Position numbers and translations under genes: made by a program. A DNA stretch of 64,000 nt from Limnobacter sp. SAORIC-580 (GTDB taxonomy: Bacteria > Pseudomonadota > Gammaproteobacteria > Burkholderiales > Burkholderiaceae_B): the NCBI RefSeq assembly GCF_013004065.1, contig NZ_CP053084.1, positions 620,001 to 684,000 of the forward strand. Reading direction: 5' to 3'. Within the stretch, counting starts at the first letter, position 1; the number at the start of each line of letters is the position of its first letter. This document shows positions 31,900 through 40,685 of the stretch, piece after piece. Under the pieces are notes generated by a model, which made no database searches, was not told the DNA's origin, and was given only the letters and a program-made list of their open reading frames with translations.

Positions 31900-34521
31900 A
31901 TGCCCTCCGTTTTTGCACTGTTTGCTTTTGTGTTGCTGGTTGTCGGGGGTTACGGTTATATCAACCAACCTGCTCAGGAGCCGCCCTGGAATCAGGTTAT
32001 TCCAGGCTTCGCGTTTTCGCCCTACCAGGCCGGGCAAAGCCCCATCGACAACATCGAACCCAAGCTTGAAGACATCAACCGGGATTTGTCTCTGTTGGCC
32101 GGTAAAACGCTGGCCATTCGCACTTACACCGTGGCGGGTATTTTCGGAGAAATTCCCGCGCTGGCCAAAGCACACAACATCAATGTGGCCTTGGGTGCGT
32201 GGTTAAGCCCCGACCTGCAAGCCAATGAAAAAGAACTTGAGCGTTTGCTGAGTGTGGCCCACAGCCCACCCTACAACGTAGTCCGCCTGATTGTGGGCAA
32301 CGAAGCCTTGCTGCGAGAAGACCTGAACCTGAAGCAGATGACTGCTTACCTGGACCAGGTGCGCGCTGAAACGGATATTCCTGTGAGCACTGCAGAGCCC
32401 TGGCATGTGTGGCTGAAAAACCCGGAGCTGGCTGAGCATGTGGATTACCTTGCTGTGCATTTGCTGCCTTTCTGGGAAGGCATTGCGCTGGACGACGCGG
32501 TTAATTTTTCGATCAATACCTACAAGCGATTGCAGTTGGCGTTTCCTGACAAACCAATTGTGGTGACTGAAGTGGGTTGGCCCAGCAATGGGCGCTCGAT
32601 CAAGCAGGCCGACGCATCCCAGGCCAACCAGGCCAAGTTTTTGCGTCGCTTCATTCAGCGTGCTGAACAAGAAGACATCGTGTTCTACGTGATGGAGGCT
32701 TTTGATCAACCCTGGAAGTCAGATATTGAAGGCAGTGTAGGCGGGCACTGGGGTGTATTTGATTCATTCCGCGAGGCAAAGTTTGAACCCGATCGTCCAA
32801 TTATTGCCATACCGCAATGGAAGTTACTAGCAGCCGCATCCATCGTGGTGGCGTTGATGATGACCTTCCTGTTGCTGATCGACAGTAAAACCCTGCGCGA
32901 CAGCGGACGCACTTTTTTGATTTTCAATGCCTTTGTCATTTCATCCCTGATTATTTACGTGATCTACGATTTCACCCTGCAGTACCACACTTGGGCCAGT
33001 GTGGCCATTTCCGTGTTTTTGTTGCTGGGCGTGGTGGGGGTATTTGTGATCGTGATGTCGGAAGCCCATGAATGGGCCGAAGCCATGTGGTACAGCAGCC
33101 GGCGCAGGCTGTTGACCTTGCCCAAGCGCGGTGAGGCTGAGACGGCGCTTGCAAAAGGCCATCAGCCGTTTGTGTCTATTCATGTGCCGGCCTATGAAGA
33201 GCCACCGGAAATGCTGATCGACACCTTGAATGCACTGGCCCGGCTGGATTACCCCAATTTCGAAGTGATTGTGGTGGACAACAACACGAAAGATGAAACC
33301 ACCTGGCGCCCGGTGCAGGCGCATTGCCAGCAGTTGGACCAACAGTCAGGTAAGCGCTTCCGGTTCTTTCATGTAAGCCCCTTGAGTGGATACAAAGCAG
33401 GTGCCTTGAACTATGCACTGGAGCGAACCTGCCCGCAAGCCGAAGTGGTGGCTGTGATTGATGCAGATTACAAAGTGTTGCCGCATTGGCTGAAAGACCT
33501 TGCCCCCGAGTTTGAAAAACCCGAGATTGCGATTGTGCAAGCCCCGCAAGACTATCGCGATGGTGTGGACAGTGCATTCAAATCCGTGTGCTACGCCGAG
33601 TACAAGGGCTTTTTTCATTTGGGCATGGTGACCCGCAATGAGCGCAACGCAATTATTCAGCACGGCACCATGACCATGGTTCGCCGATCGGTGCTTGAGC
33701 AGGTGGGGTGTTGGGGGATCAGCACCATTACCGAGGACACGGAACTGGGGCTGCGAATTTTTGAGCAGGGCCATGAAGCGGTGTACATCGACCAAAGCTA
33801 TGGGCACGGTTTAATTCCCGACACTTTTACCGATTACAAAAAACAGCGACACCGCTGGGCTTATGGCGCCATGCAAATTTTGCGCGAACACGCAGGCCAG
33901 TTGCTCGGTTTCAAACAAAGCAAGTTAACCGCAGGCCAACGCTACCACTTTGTGTCGGGCTGGTTGCCCTGGATCGCCGATGGCATCAATCTGGTTTTTA
34001 CCTTGCTCGCTGTGGTGTGGTCGGGATTGATGTTGTTCGATCCTTTGGCCTTCAATGCACCGCCGCTATTGATTAGCGTGGTCCCCATCATGTTTTTTGC
34101 ATTTAAAATCACCAAGCTGTTTACGCTGTATCTGGTGCAGGTCAAGGCCAGTTTTCGCACCGCCATGGCAGCTACTTTGGCAGGCTTGTCGCTGAGTTAT
34201 GCAATCGGGCGAGCGACCTTGTCGGGTTTGTTCGTGGGGCGAAAAATTCCTTTCATTCGCACGCCAAAAATGGCCAGTCGGATGGCTGTATTGCATGCGG
34301 TGAATGCAGCGCGTGATGAATCCGTTTTGGCTTTTGTGTTGTTGTGTGCAGTGGGATTGATTTATTTTCGGTTGGGCTTTGATTCCAAAGAAAACCTGGC
34401 TTGGTGCCTTGTTCTGATTTCTCAAAGCTTGCCCTTTGTCGCGGCGTTTGTCGTTTCCTTACTCAGTGCTGCGCCCACCAGGGCTGTGGTGCACAATGAA
34501 ATTGGTGTAAAGCAGTCATGA
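31900..34521 (+). CDS. Beta-glucan synthase: GH17-like domain fused to a GT2 glycosyltransferase (NdvB-like)
   Basis: An 873-residue membrane protein. After an N-terminal helix, residues about 30-300 form a GH17 (beta-1,3-glucanase/transglucosylase) domain with AVHLLPFWEG and the catalytic Glu in VVTEVGWPSNG. Helices near 305-395 follow. Residues 420-650 are a processive GT2 domain with VSIHVPAYEEPPEML, VIDADYKV, TEDTELGLRI and the QxxRW motif in QRHRWAYGAM. More helices end the protein. The architecture matches NdvB-type enzymes that make and remodel (often cyclic) beta-1,3-glucans. It overlaps the sulfatase-fold gene by 4 bp. Confidence 0.88.
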   Translation: MPSVFALFAFVLLVVGGYGYINQPAQEPPWNQVIPGFAFSPYQAGQSPIDNIEPKLEDINRDLSLLAGKTLAIRTYTVAGIFGEIPALAKAHNINVALGAWLSPDLQANEKELERLLSVAHSPPYNVVRLIVGNEALLREDLNLKQMTAYLDQVRAETDIPVSTAEPWHVWLKNPELAEHVDYLAVHLLPFWEGIALDDAVNFSINTYKRLQLAFPDKPIVVTEVGWPSNGRSIKQADASQANQAKFLRRFIQRAEQEDIVFYVMEAFDQPWKSDIEGSVGGHWGVFDSFREAKFEPDRPIIAIPQWKLLAAASIVVALMMTFLLLIDSKTLRDSGRTFLIFNAFVISSLIIYVIYDFTLQYHTWASVAISVFLLLGVVGVFVIVMSEAHEWAEAMWYSSRRRLLTLPKRGEAETALAKGHQPFVSIHVPAYEEPPEMLIDTLNALARLDYPNFEVIVVDNNTKDETTWRPVQAHCQQLDQQSGKRFRFFHVSPLSGYKAGALNYALERTCPQAEVVAVIDADYKVLPHWLKDLAPEFEKPEIAIVQAPQDYRDGVDSAFKSVCYAEYKGFFHLGMVTRNERNAIIQHGTMTMVRRSVLEQVGCWGISTITEDTELGLRIFEQGHEAVYIDQSYGHGLIPDTFTDYKKQRHRWAYGAMQILREHAGQLLGFKQSKLTAGQRYHFVSGWLPWIADGINLVFTLLAVVWSGLMLFDPLAFNAPPLLISVVPIMFFAFKITKLFTLYLVQVKASFRTAMAATLAGLSLSYAIGRATLSGLFVGRKIPFIRTPKMASRMAVLHAVNAARDESVLAFVLLCAVGLIYFRLGFDSKENLAWCLVLISQSLPFVAAFVVSLLSAAPTRAVVHNEIGVKQS

Positions 34522-36212
34522 GTTCTACAGATACAGCACTGCGAGGCAGTCTTGGCTTGGGCCTCGGTGGTACCAACGAGGTGTCGAAGTGGCGCTTCAG
34601 CGGTCAATTGTTGTTGGCCTTGATCTTTTTAAATTCCACCCTTTGCTTCTCGGCCATTTGGCCCACGGTGTATGTGCTGCCCGACCTGGGCGTATCGCCC
34701 GAGTTTGTGTGCCTGATCATGTTGCTTTCCGCATGGGTTGCGGTGTTTGGCAAGCCGTCCGTGCGGGCACTGGGTGTTGTTTCTGCGCTGTATTTGCTGA
34801 TGGCATTTGGTCACTATGCCGATGTGGTGGTGCCCAATTTATTGGGGCGCCCGGTCAATTTGTATTGGGATGTGCCACAGCTTCCGCGCTTTGTGTGGGT
34901 TACCGTGCAGGGCTTGCCCGTGTGGCTGACAGCCGTGGTTGTGCTTTTGGTTTGTGCCGCTGTGTGGGCTTATTACCGGCTGCTGCTAGTTGCCATGCAC
35001 ACCGTGAGCAACGCAGTGCAACCTGTTTCAAAAACGCTGTGGTTGTGGAGTGCCTTGCTGTTGGCTGGCATGGTGGTACTTGTTAATTATTCCGAAGATC
35101 CGGACAAGCCCACCTTTGTGTCCAAGGCTGTAGTACCGGTTTACTGGAAAGAGGCGATGAAACTGCGCGACATACTGGTGCCCTCGCGTGCGGCGCAGTT
35201 GTTGCCAGCCACCACGGTGATCGACGAGGCCTTGGCCAACCCGCACACACCCGCCTTGGCGGCGCTGAACAACCGCGATGTGCACATGATTTTTCTGGAA
35301 ACATATGGCGCTGTACTTTATGACCAGAAAGATTCTTCAGATGCCGTTGCACAAACCCGTGCACAACTTGAAAAGTCCATTTTGGCCAGCGGCCGCAATG
35401 TGGTGTCTGCATTTTATGTGTCGCCGACCATTGGCGGTGCAAGCGACCTTGCGCACTTGTCGGTGTTGTCGGGCATTGATTTGAAAGACTCGCGCAAACA
35501 CGATGTGCTGTTAACCACCCAGCGGCCGACCTTGCTCGATGTGTTTGAGCGAGAGGGTTACGAAACCTTTGGCCTTTATCATTCTGTCGGTTGGGAGTGG
35601 GTTGAGCGCGCCTTTTACAGCTTTGACCAATACATTGATGGCCCTGCCTTGAACTACGAAGGCCCGGCATTTGGTTTCTGGAAAATTCCAGACCAATATG
35701 CTGCTGCGCGCGTAGAGCAGTTGTACCCGCGCAATGAATCGGCCAAGCCCCGGTTTACTTTTTTCCCGACCATTTCAAGCCACTTTCCGTTTCATCAAGT
35801 GCCGCCGTATCAGCCTGACTGGAAAAAGCTGTTGAGCCCCCAGCCATTCGATTCGGCAGCCGCAGCCCGCGCACAAGCCGAGCCAGTGAACTGGGAATAC
35901 ATGAAGCCCGATTACTTGCGCACAATCAATTACACCAATACCTGGTTGGCGGGTTATTTCAGCCAGCCAGAGCCACGAGAAACCGTGTATGTGATGATTG
36001 GTGACCATCAGCCTACGGGCAGCGTGTCGCGAGAACCGACACCATGGGACGTGCCTGTATTCATTGTTTCAAAAGACCAGCGCCTGCTGGACCGCTTCAG
36101 GGCCATGGGTTTTACGGATGGATTAACGCCCAAAACGCGCGCGCCACAGGGTAGTTTGCATAACCTGACTTCTGTGTTGCTGATGGGTTTTGGCCGAACC
36201 GGAATGGATTAA
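34518..36212 (+). CDS. Sulfatase-fold membrane transferase (phosphoglycerol/phosphoethanolamine transferase-like)
   Basis: 564 residues. About five N-terminal helices (residues 35-205) are followed by an extracytoplasmic alkaline-phosphatase superfamily domain: metal-site start MIFLETYGAVL, candidate nucleophile Ser/Thr in SPTIGGASDLAHLS, TISSHFPFHQVPPY, and the metal-binding MIGDHQPTGS. The layout is that of OpgB/LtaS-like enzymes that move phosphoglycerol or similar groups onto a polymer. Coupled to the glucan synthase (ATGA), it is the likely decorating enzyme; that is inference. Its stop codon shares TTAA with the convergent gene. Confidence 0.8.
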   Translation: MSSTDTALRGSLGLGLGGTNEVSKWRFSGQLLLALIFLNSTLCFSAIWPTVYVLPDLGVSPEFVCLIMLLSAWVAVFGKPSVRALGVVSALYLLMAFGHYADVVVPNLLGRPVNLYWDVPQLPRFVWVTVQGLPVWLTAVVVLLVCAAVWAYYRLLLVAMHTVSNAVQPVSKTLWLWSALLLAGMVVLVNYSEDPDKPTFVSKAVVPVYWKEAMKLRDILVPSRAAQLLPATTVIDEALANPHTPALAALNNRDVHMIFLETYGAVLYDQKDSSDAVAQTRAQLEKSILASGRNVVSAFYVSPTIGGASDLAHLSVLSGIDLKDSRKHDVLLTTQRPTLLDVFEREGYETFGLYHSVGWEWVERAFYSFDQYIDGPALNYEGPAFGFWKIPDQYAAARVEQLYPRNESAKPRFTFFPTISSHFPFHQVPPYQPDWKKLLSPQPFDSAAAARAQAEPVNWEYMKPDYLRTINYTNTWLAGYFSQPEPRETVYVMIGDHQPTGSVSREPTPWDVPVFIVSKDQRLLDRFRAMGFTDGLTPKTRAPQGSLHNLTSVLLMGFGRTGMD

Positions 36213-37642
36213 CCCTGTAGCGGCTGCGCAAGTATCCAAAGCCCTACGCTGGTGAAAACCACCATCAACACCAGCATGGGCAGTTGGCTCAATGTGGCGC
36301 TCCTGTTGCTGCGTTCAAGTTGCAAGGCCTGCTGATGGGCCAGCCACACGGCAGCCACATGCCCCGCCAGAATGAGTACAACCTGACTGGTCCAGATGTT
36401 GGCCATGTCGGGCAGCCACGGCAGACGACCTGTAATGGCATTGCCAAAAATATTCCAGCCCCATCCGAAGGGATCGGACACCAAGCCCCGTATTTTCAAA
36501 CCCTGGCTAAACAGCAAGGTGTAGTAGTGCGTCAAGTGGTACACCACGGCAATGGGCACCAGGCTTGGTAAATAGCGGCACAGGAGCAAAGGGATGGGTT
36601 GTTTGCTACCAGTCAGCATGCGCCCCAGGGCAATGAACAGCACGAACAGAAGCAAGTAGAAAAATGGCGATACGATCAGCAAGGCCATTTCCCAGGCAAT
36701 AAACCAGGGGCGCACTTGCGGATAAATTTTCAACGGGTGGTCACCAAACGCGATGGTCAAAATACCAAAGGGGTCTTGCCAGAAAATATTGAAGTACACC
36801 GCGGTTTCACGCAGCCCGTCGTAAGCGGTGGACGACAGCAAAAACAACACGAACAGGCATTGCGCTGGGTGCCACAGGCGAAGGCGACGAAGGTCGGAAA
36901 AGGGCAGGGCAATTCGCCAGCGGTATTTTCCATCGGTGCTGCGTATTTTGCGCAGTGGTGAGCAGGCTGCAAATAGTCGAAACAACACTGCGAACAATTC
37001 ACCACGTTGTAGCCAGCGCCGGGTGCCCCACAGCCACATGCCCGCCAGGTTGAACACACCAAACGCAATCAACAGCAAGGCAAGCTTGCGTGGTGTGCTG
37101 TGAAAGAACAGTTCAATGGCAACCAAGCAAACCAGTTGCAGCAAAGCGGGCCAGTGGCCCAGCCAGCGCGGGTATTTTCGAATTCCATTCCAGTTCCCAG
37201 GCAGCAAAAAGCGCCAGGGATGTTGGTGCTGGTACCAGTCGCCAATCAACATGGCGGCATAGGCACCGCCCAGCACAAACAGAATCCAGAAAAAGGTCAT
37301 GTTGAAGTTGCGGTGGCTGTCATTGCTGCCCACCAAACCCGTGACGATGCAGAACACCAGGGCACTTAACCAGAACAGTGAGCCCGCTGCGCGCGCCCGA
37401 TGAACCCACTGCGCAGGCCAGGCAGGCCAGGGCAATGTGCGCTGTGCATTCAGCCCCTTGAGCAGTTTGTTGCCGGGCCGACCACTGAAAGCCAGCAACA
37501 CGAACGACAGCACCAGCGCCAACACCGATCCCGCGATGTAAAGCCCATAAGGCATGGGCAGTTGCACGGGTTCACCAAATGCATGTGCCATGGCGGTGGC
37601 CGGTGCTGCCAGCAGCACCGAGCCTAGCAAATGCGCAATCAT
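36209..37642 (-). CDS. Polytopic membrane protein of unknown function
   Basis: A 477-residue protein with a cleavable-looking N terminus (LLGSVLLAAPATAMAHAFG) and roughly 11-12 further helices. I do not recognise the family. Distinct features are a His-Asp segment GDWYQHQHPWRFLLPGNWNG, repeated Trp/His-rich loops, and LTHYYTLLFSQGLKIRGLVS. The ATG at 37642 overlaps the dipeptidase stop (ATGA), so the two are co-translated. It may transport or modify a substrate linked to the secreted peptidase. Confidence 0.65.
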   Translation of the reverse strand: MIAHLLGSVLLAAPATAMAHAFGEPVQLPMPYGLYIAGSVLALVLSFVLLAFSGRPGNKLLKGLNAQRTLPWPAWPAQWVHRARAAGSLFWLSALVFCIVTGLVGSNDSHRNFNMTFFWILFVLGGAYAAMLIGDWYQHQHPWRFLLPGNWNGIRKYPRWLGHWPALLQLVCLVAIELFFHSTPRKLALLLIAFGVFNLAGMWLWGTRRWLQRGELFAVLFRLFAACSPLRKIRSTDGKYRWRIALPFSDLRRLRLWHPAQCLFVLFLLSSTAYDGLRETAVYFNIFWQDPFGILTIAFGDHPLKIYPQVRPWFIAWEMALLIVSPFFYLLLFVLFIALGRMLTGSKQPIPLLLCRYLPSLVPIAVVYHLTHYYTLLFSQGLKIRGLVSDPFGWGWNIFGNAITGRLPWLPDMANIWTSQVVLILAGHVAAVWLAHQQALQLERSNRSATLSQLPMLVLMVVFTSVGLWILAQPLQG

Positions 37643-39846
37643 TTTGGATTGTTGCGGTAGTACACGTTTTCCCACATGCGCACATAAGCCTCAGCACTGT
37701 TGTACAACGCATCAATGGCCTCGCCACCGCCCTCAAGGCGTACTTCTTCCACGAAGTCGGCCACCATGCCATAGTGCGCCATGCCCACTTCATCGATGTG
37801 CCAGAACTTGCCGCTTTCCGGAATGGTCAGCATGTTCACTTTCATGGCAGGCAAGGACTGGTAACGCGGGCCCCAGCCTTCACCCCGGAAAAGGGTGAAG
37901 GGGTATTGAACCGGCACGCTGTCGCCACCACGGGGGCCAGGGTGTCCACCAAAGCCATTGCCGTCTGCGCCATAACCCAGGCCCAGTAGGGTGTTATTCA
38001 TACCCGCTTTGTTGCGCCAGAATTTCAGCTTCTCCAGAAATTCCACGTGCTTGATGCCATTGCCTTTGTAGGGGTAAATAACACCGCCACTTTTGAGCAT
38101 ACGCACCGCCTGGTCGCTGGTCAGGCCACCGTGCGCATCGTGTGAGGAAGCCATGGGGTAGGGCGGGTTCATGGTCTCGGCCAGGTCCAGCATGATGTCT
38201 TTGCTGTGGTAGGCCGCATGGTCAATGTCAATCACAAAGCCTCGGTTCATCAGTGCGGTCAGTGCGTACTGGCCTAGGTCGGTCACCGTGCGGGCATTAC
38301 AACGTTTGCCATCCGGGTACAGCGGTGTAATGCCGCCCACCGCTTCCAACAGCATTTTGGTGAGCGCATTGCTGCTACTGCCGGGTACGGCTGTGGTCAT
38401 GTTCGTACCAGGTTCACGCACCGAGGGTTCGTTCTCTGGGAAGTCGCGGCACTCCGTGGTTTTCCAAAAAGCACCAGTGTCCAGAAAGTTCAGGAAGTTG
38501 ATCACGTCGCCACTGAAAATACCGGCACCACCCAAAGAACTGTCGATGTCGTGGAAGGGGTACACATGGCGCGCACCCAGTGCCCACAGTTTGTCGATTT
38601 CGGCGTCAATTTGCGCTTGGTCACATTTGCGAATTTCGCCACCACCGGGCAGGAAGGTGACGCCGCAATTGAACACTTGCGCCACTTCAACACCCAGTAC
38701 CACGGCCAGTTTGCCCTCATTGGCTACTTGGCGGGCTTCGGCGGGGGTTTTCACAATTCTGTACCAACCTTTGCCGGGGCCGCCAAATTGCGCGTCCACA
38801 TAGTCTTGCACGTCATACAGGTATTCCACCTGTTTTGTAGCCACGCCCATGTCGTTGCAGTCAGCCTGCGGATTGCCCGAGTAAGTCTGTCCAACCCGGC
38901 ATAGGGCAGCAATGTTGGTGCCGTGGTTGACCATCACGCGCAAACCTGCGCGCCATGCCCGTTCAACCCAGGCGTGGTACATCACCTGGTGGGTCAGGAA
39001 GTTGCGGCGTGGCCAGTCTACAAATGTGGGCCAGCCTTGCGTGTCGTGCTGGGCGCCCGGTGTGGTTTCCAGAATGTTGTTGGCATCGCGTATGCCGTTG
39101 GGGCCGTGGAAACCTTCACAACTGCCCAAGGCATGCGGAATACCAAAACGGTGAACCACCTCGCCATACAGCACGCCACCTGCGGATGGGCCTACACTGC
39201 CATCCAGCGACATTTCGCTGGACATGCCCATGTGCGTGTGCGTATCAGCAAAACCAATGATGGGTTGATTTTCGCCACGGCCTTTGTAGGGTGTGCCTTC
39301 CATGGCGGTGGGCATTTCGGGGTAGGCTGCACAGTCGCTGGCGGGGGCCAGTTTGAACTGTGTGCGTTCGGTTTGTTCAGTGCTTGTAGTTAGCCCGGCA
39401 GTTTCATCCAGCGCCAAGAACCGACCCGCCGTGTCAGTGAAGGTGAACTGGCTTTTGTCTTTGTCAAAACTGGCTTGCCACACGGCAGCATCCGTGGGTT
39501 CAGCGCTGGCCACCAGCGTGTTGCCTTGCGCCGTGATCATTTGCCGGTCGCTGCCGTAAATGAGGTACTTGCCCAACTCAGTGGGGCGCATGGTGAAGTT
39601 TTCAGCCTGCGTGGCAGGGCCTGCGGCATAGCGGGCGGCGGCGGGCTGTACAAACTGCCTGCTGAATGCCGATTGCAAACCGAAGCAGCCATTGGCCACC
39701 GAGAATTCTGACAATTGCAGGGGCGTTTCGCTGGGGTTGATGGGCTGGCCGGGGGCATTGGCGCTTGTTGTTGAATCACCGCTAGACAGGCAAGCGGACA
39801 GGAGTGCTGCGGTTGCGCCAAGGGCGAGAAGTGCTTTCACATTCAT
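37639..39846 (-). CDS. Membrane-dipeptidase-like lipoprotein (peptidase M19/amidohydrolase fold) with N-terminal beta-trefoil-like domain
   Basis: 735 residues with a lipoprotein signal (LLALGATAALLSACLSS). Residues about 45-185 look like a beta-trefoil/fascin-like domain (GRFLALDETAGL and similar strands). The rest is a metal-dependent hydrolase: HxH in GFADTHTHMGMSSEM, VVLGVEVAQVF, DIDHAAYHSKDIM and SSHDAHGGL. Renal dipeptidase relatives are about 400 residues, so this one carries large insertions. It should act in the periplasm or on the cell surface. The substrate is unknown. It is followed by the co-translated polytopic membrane protein. Confidence 0.78.
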   Translation of the reverse strand: MNVKALLALGATAALLSACLSSGDSTTSANAPGQPINPSETPLQLSEFSVANGCFGLQSAFSRQFVQPAAARYAAGPATQAENFTMRPTELGKYLIYGSDRQMITAQGNTLVASAEPTDAAVWQASFDKDKSQFTFTDTAGRFLALDETAGLTTSTEQTERTQFKLAPASDCAAYPEMPTAMEGTPYKGRGENQPIIGFADTHTHMGMSSEMSLDGSVGPSAGGVLYGEVVHRFGIPHALGSCEGFHGPNGIRDANNILETTPGAQHDTQGWPTFVDWPRRNFLTHQVMYHAWVERAWRAGLRVMVNHGTNIAALCRVGQTYSGNPQADCNDMGVATKQVEYLYDVQDYVDAQFGGPGKGWYRIVKTPAEARQVANEGKLAVVLGVEVAQVFNCGVTFLPGGGEIRKCDQAQIDAEIDKLWALGARHVYPFHDIDSSLGGAGIFSGDVINFLNFLDTGAFWKTTECRDFPENEPSVREPGTNMTTAVPGSSSNALTKMLLEAVGGITPLYPDGKRCNARTVTDLGQYALTALMNRGFVIDIDHAAYHSKDIMLDLAETMNPPYPMASSHDAHGGLTSDQAVRMLKSGGVIYPYKGNGIKHVEFLEKLKFWRNKAGMNNTLLGLGYGADGNGFGGHPGPRGGDSVPVQYPFTLFRGEGWGPRYQSLPAMKVNMLTIPESGKFWHIDEVGMAHYGMVADFVEEVRLEGGGEAIDALYNSAEAYVRMWENVYYRNNPK

Positions 39847-39978
39847 CAGACAAACCCCGTTGAAATATTTGGTGGTGATTTGCTGTTACTAAGGGTGAGA
39901 AAGATTTAGATGTGTTTGTGACACGAAGAATGCCAGTAATGTAAAAAGGCCGACACATCCCGGTCGAGGGCAGAAATG
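39847..39978. other. Upstream region of the dipeptidase gene
   Basis: 132 bp between the tRNA terminator and the leftward dipeptidase gene. It must hold that gene's promoter, but I cannot assign boxes with confidence. Nothing else is seen. Confidence 0.4.
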
Positions 39979-40011
39979 AAAAAAGCCTGAGCTTTTACAC
40001 TCAGGCTTTTT
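39979..40011 (-). terminator. Bidirectional rho-independent terminator after tRNA-Lys
   Basis: AAAAAAGCCTGAG-CTTTTACA-CTCAGGCTTTTT, a 7-bp GC stem with A and T runs on both sides. It lies 9 bp past the tRNA 3' end on the minus strand. Confidence 0.8.
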
Positions 40012-40019
40012 GTATTTTG

Positions 40020-40095
40020 TGGTGGGTCGTGCGAGATTCGAACTCACGACCAAAGGATTAAAAGTCCTCTGCTCTACCAGCTGAGCTAACGACCC
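40020..40095 (-). tRNA. tRNA-Lys (anticodon TTT)
   Basis: A 76-nt gene read on the minus strand, including an encoded CCA. The acceptor stem is GGGTCGT/ACGACCC, the D-arm AGCTCAGCTGGTAGAGC, and the T-arm GTGAGTTCGAATCTCGC. The anticodon loop CTTTTAA, closed by GGA/TCC pairs, gives anticodon TTT, reading AAA and AAG. Confidence 0.97.
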
Positions 40096-40136
40096 ACATT
40101 TCGCTTTTGGGCGTTGGCCCTCAACCGAAGACCGCG

Positions 40137-40165
40137 ATTATGGCCAAGTTTTTAAAAGTGGTCAA
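40137..40165 (-). promoter_or_regulatory. Promoter of tRNA-Lys
   Basis: Minus strand: -35 TTGACC (40165-40160), 17-bp spacer, -10 CATAAT (40142-40137). The start would be near 40130, giving a leader of about 35 nt before the tRNA. Confidence 0.65.
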
Positions 40166-40187
40166 GCCCTGCGGCCGCAAAAAGCCA

Positions 40188-40685
40188 CTATTTTTTGGCT
40201 GAAATCACGTAAGGGTTTGAAATCCTGAAACGTTTTAGAATTTCAATTTCACGGTTTTCCATCAATTCGGCTTGATTCTCGCTTTCATGCACATAGCCTT
40301 GGGCGTGCAGGCAGCCGTGGATGATCAGGTGGGCCAGGTGGTCAATCGGGTCTTTGCCCTGCTCGGCGGCTTCGCGCTCGACCACGGCGGGGCAAATCAC
40401 GATGTCGGCCATGAACACGGGCAGGCCAGAATTGGCACCCAGGTCGGGCATGTCCATGGGAAAAGTCAAAACATTGGTGGCGTAGTCTTTGCCCCGAAAA
40501 TCCCGGTTCAGTTCTCGGCCTTCTTCTTCGCCCACCAAACGAATGGTAATGTCGGCTCGGTCCATGAAACAGGCTTTGGCCCAACGGCGAATGCGGCTGT
40601 TGTCCACTTCCGAGAAGGGAGGGTGGTCTGCCTGCATGGCCCATTGAATGGCCACGCTGACCAGTGTGTTTGTTTTACTCGTCAT
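40188..40685 (-). CDS. ybeY: Endoribonuclease YbeY
   Basis: A 165-residue metal-dependent RNase involved in 16S rRNA 3'-end maturation and ribosome quality control. The zinc motif H-x3-H-x5-H is visible in HGCLHAQGYVHESE. RELNRDFRGKDYATNVLTFP is the conserved family segment. The ATG at 40685 lies inside the 3' end of the ybeZ-type gene (11-bp overlap). An upstream start that would add 24 residues lies deeper in that gene and is less likely. Confidence 0.93.
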   Translation of the reverse strand: MTSKTNTLVSVAIQWAMQADHPPFSEVDNSRIRRWAKACFMDRADITIRLVGEEEGRELNRDFRGKDYATNVLTFPMDMPDLGANSGLPVFMADIVICPAVVEREAAEQGKDPIDHLAHLIIHGCLHAQGYVHESENQAELMENREIEILKRFRISNPYVISAKK

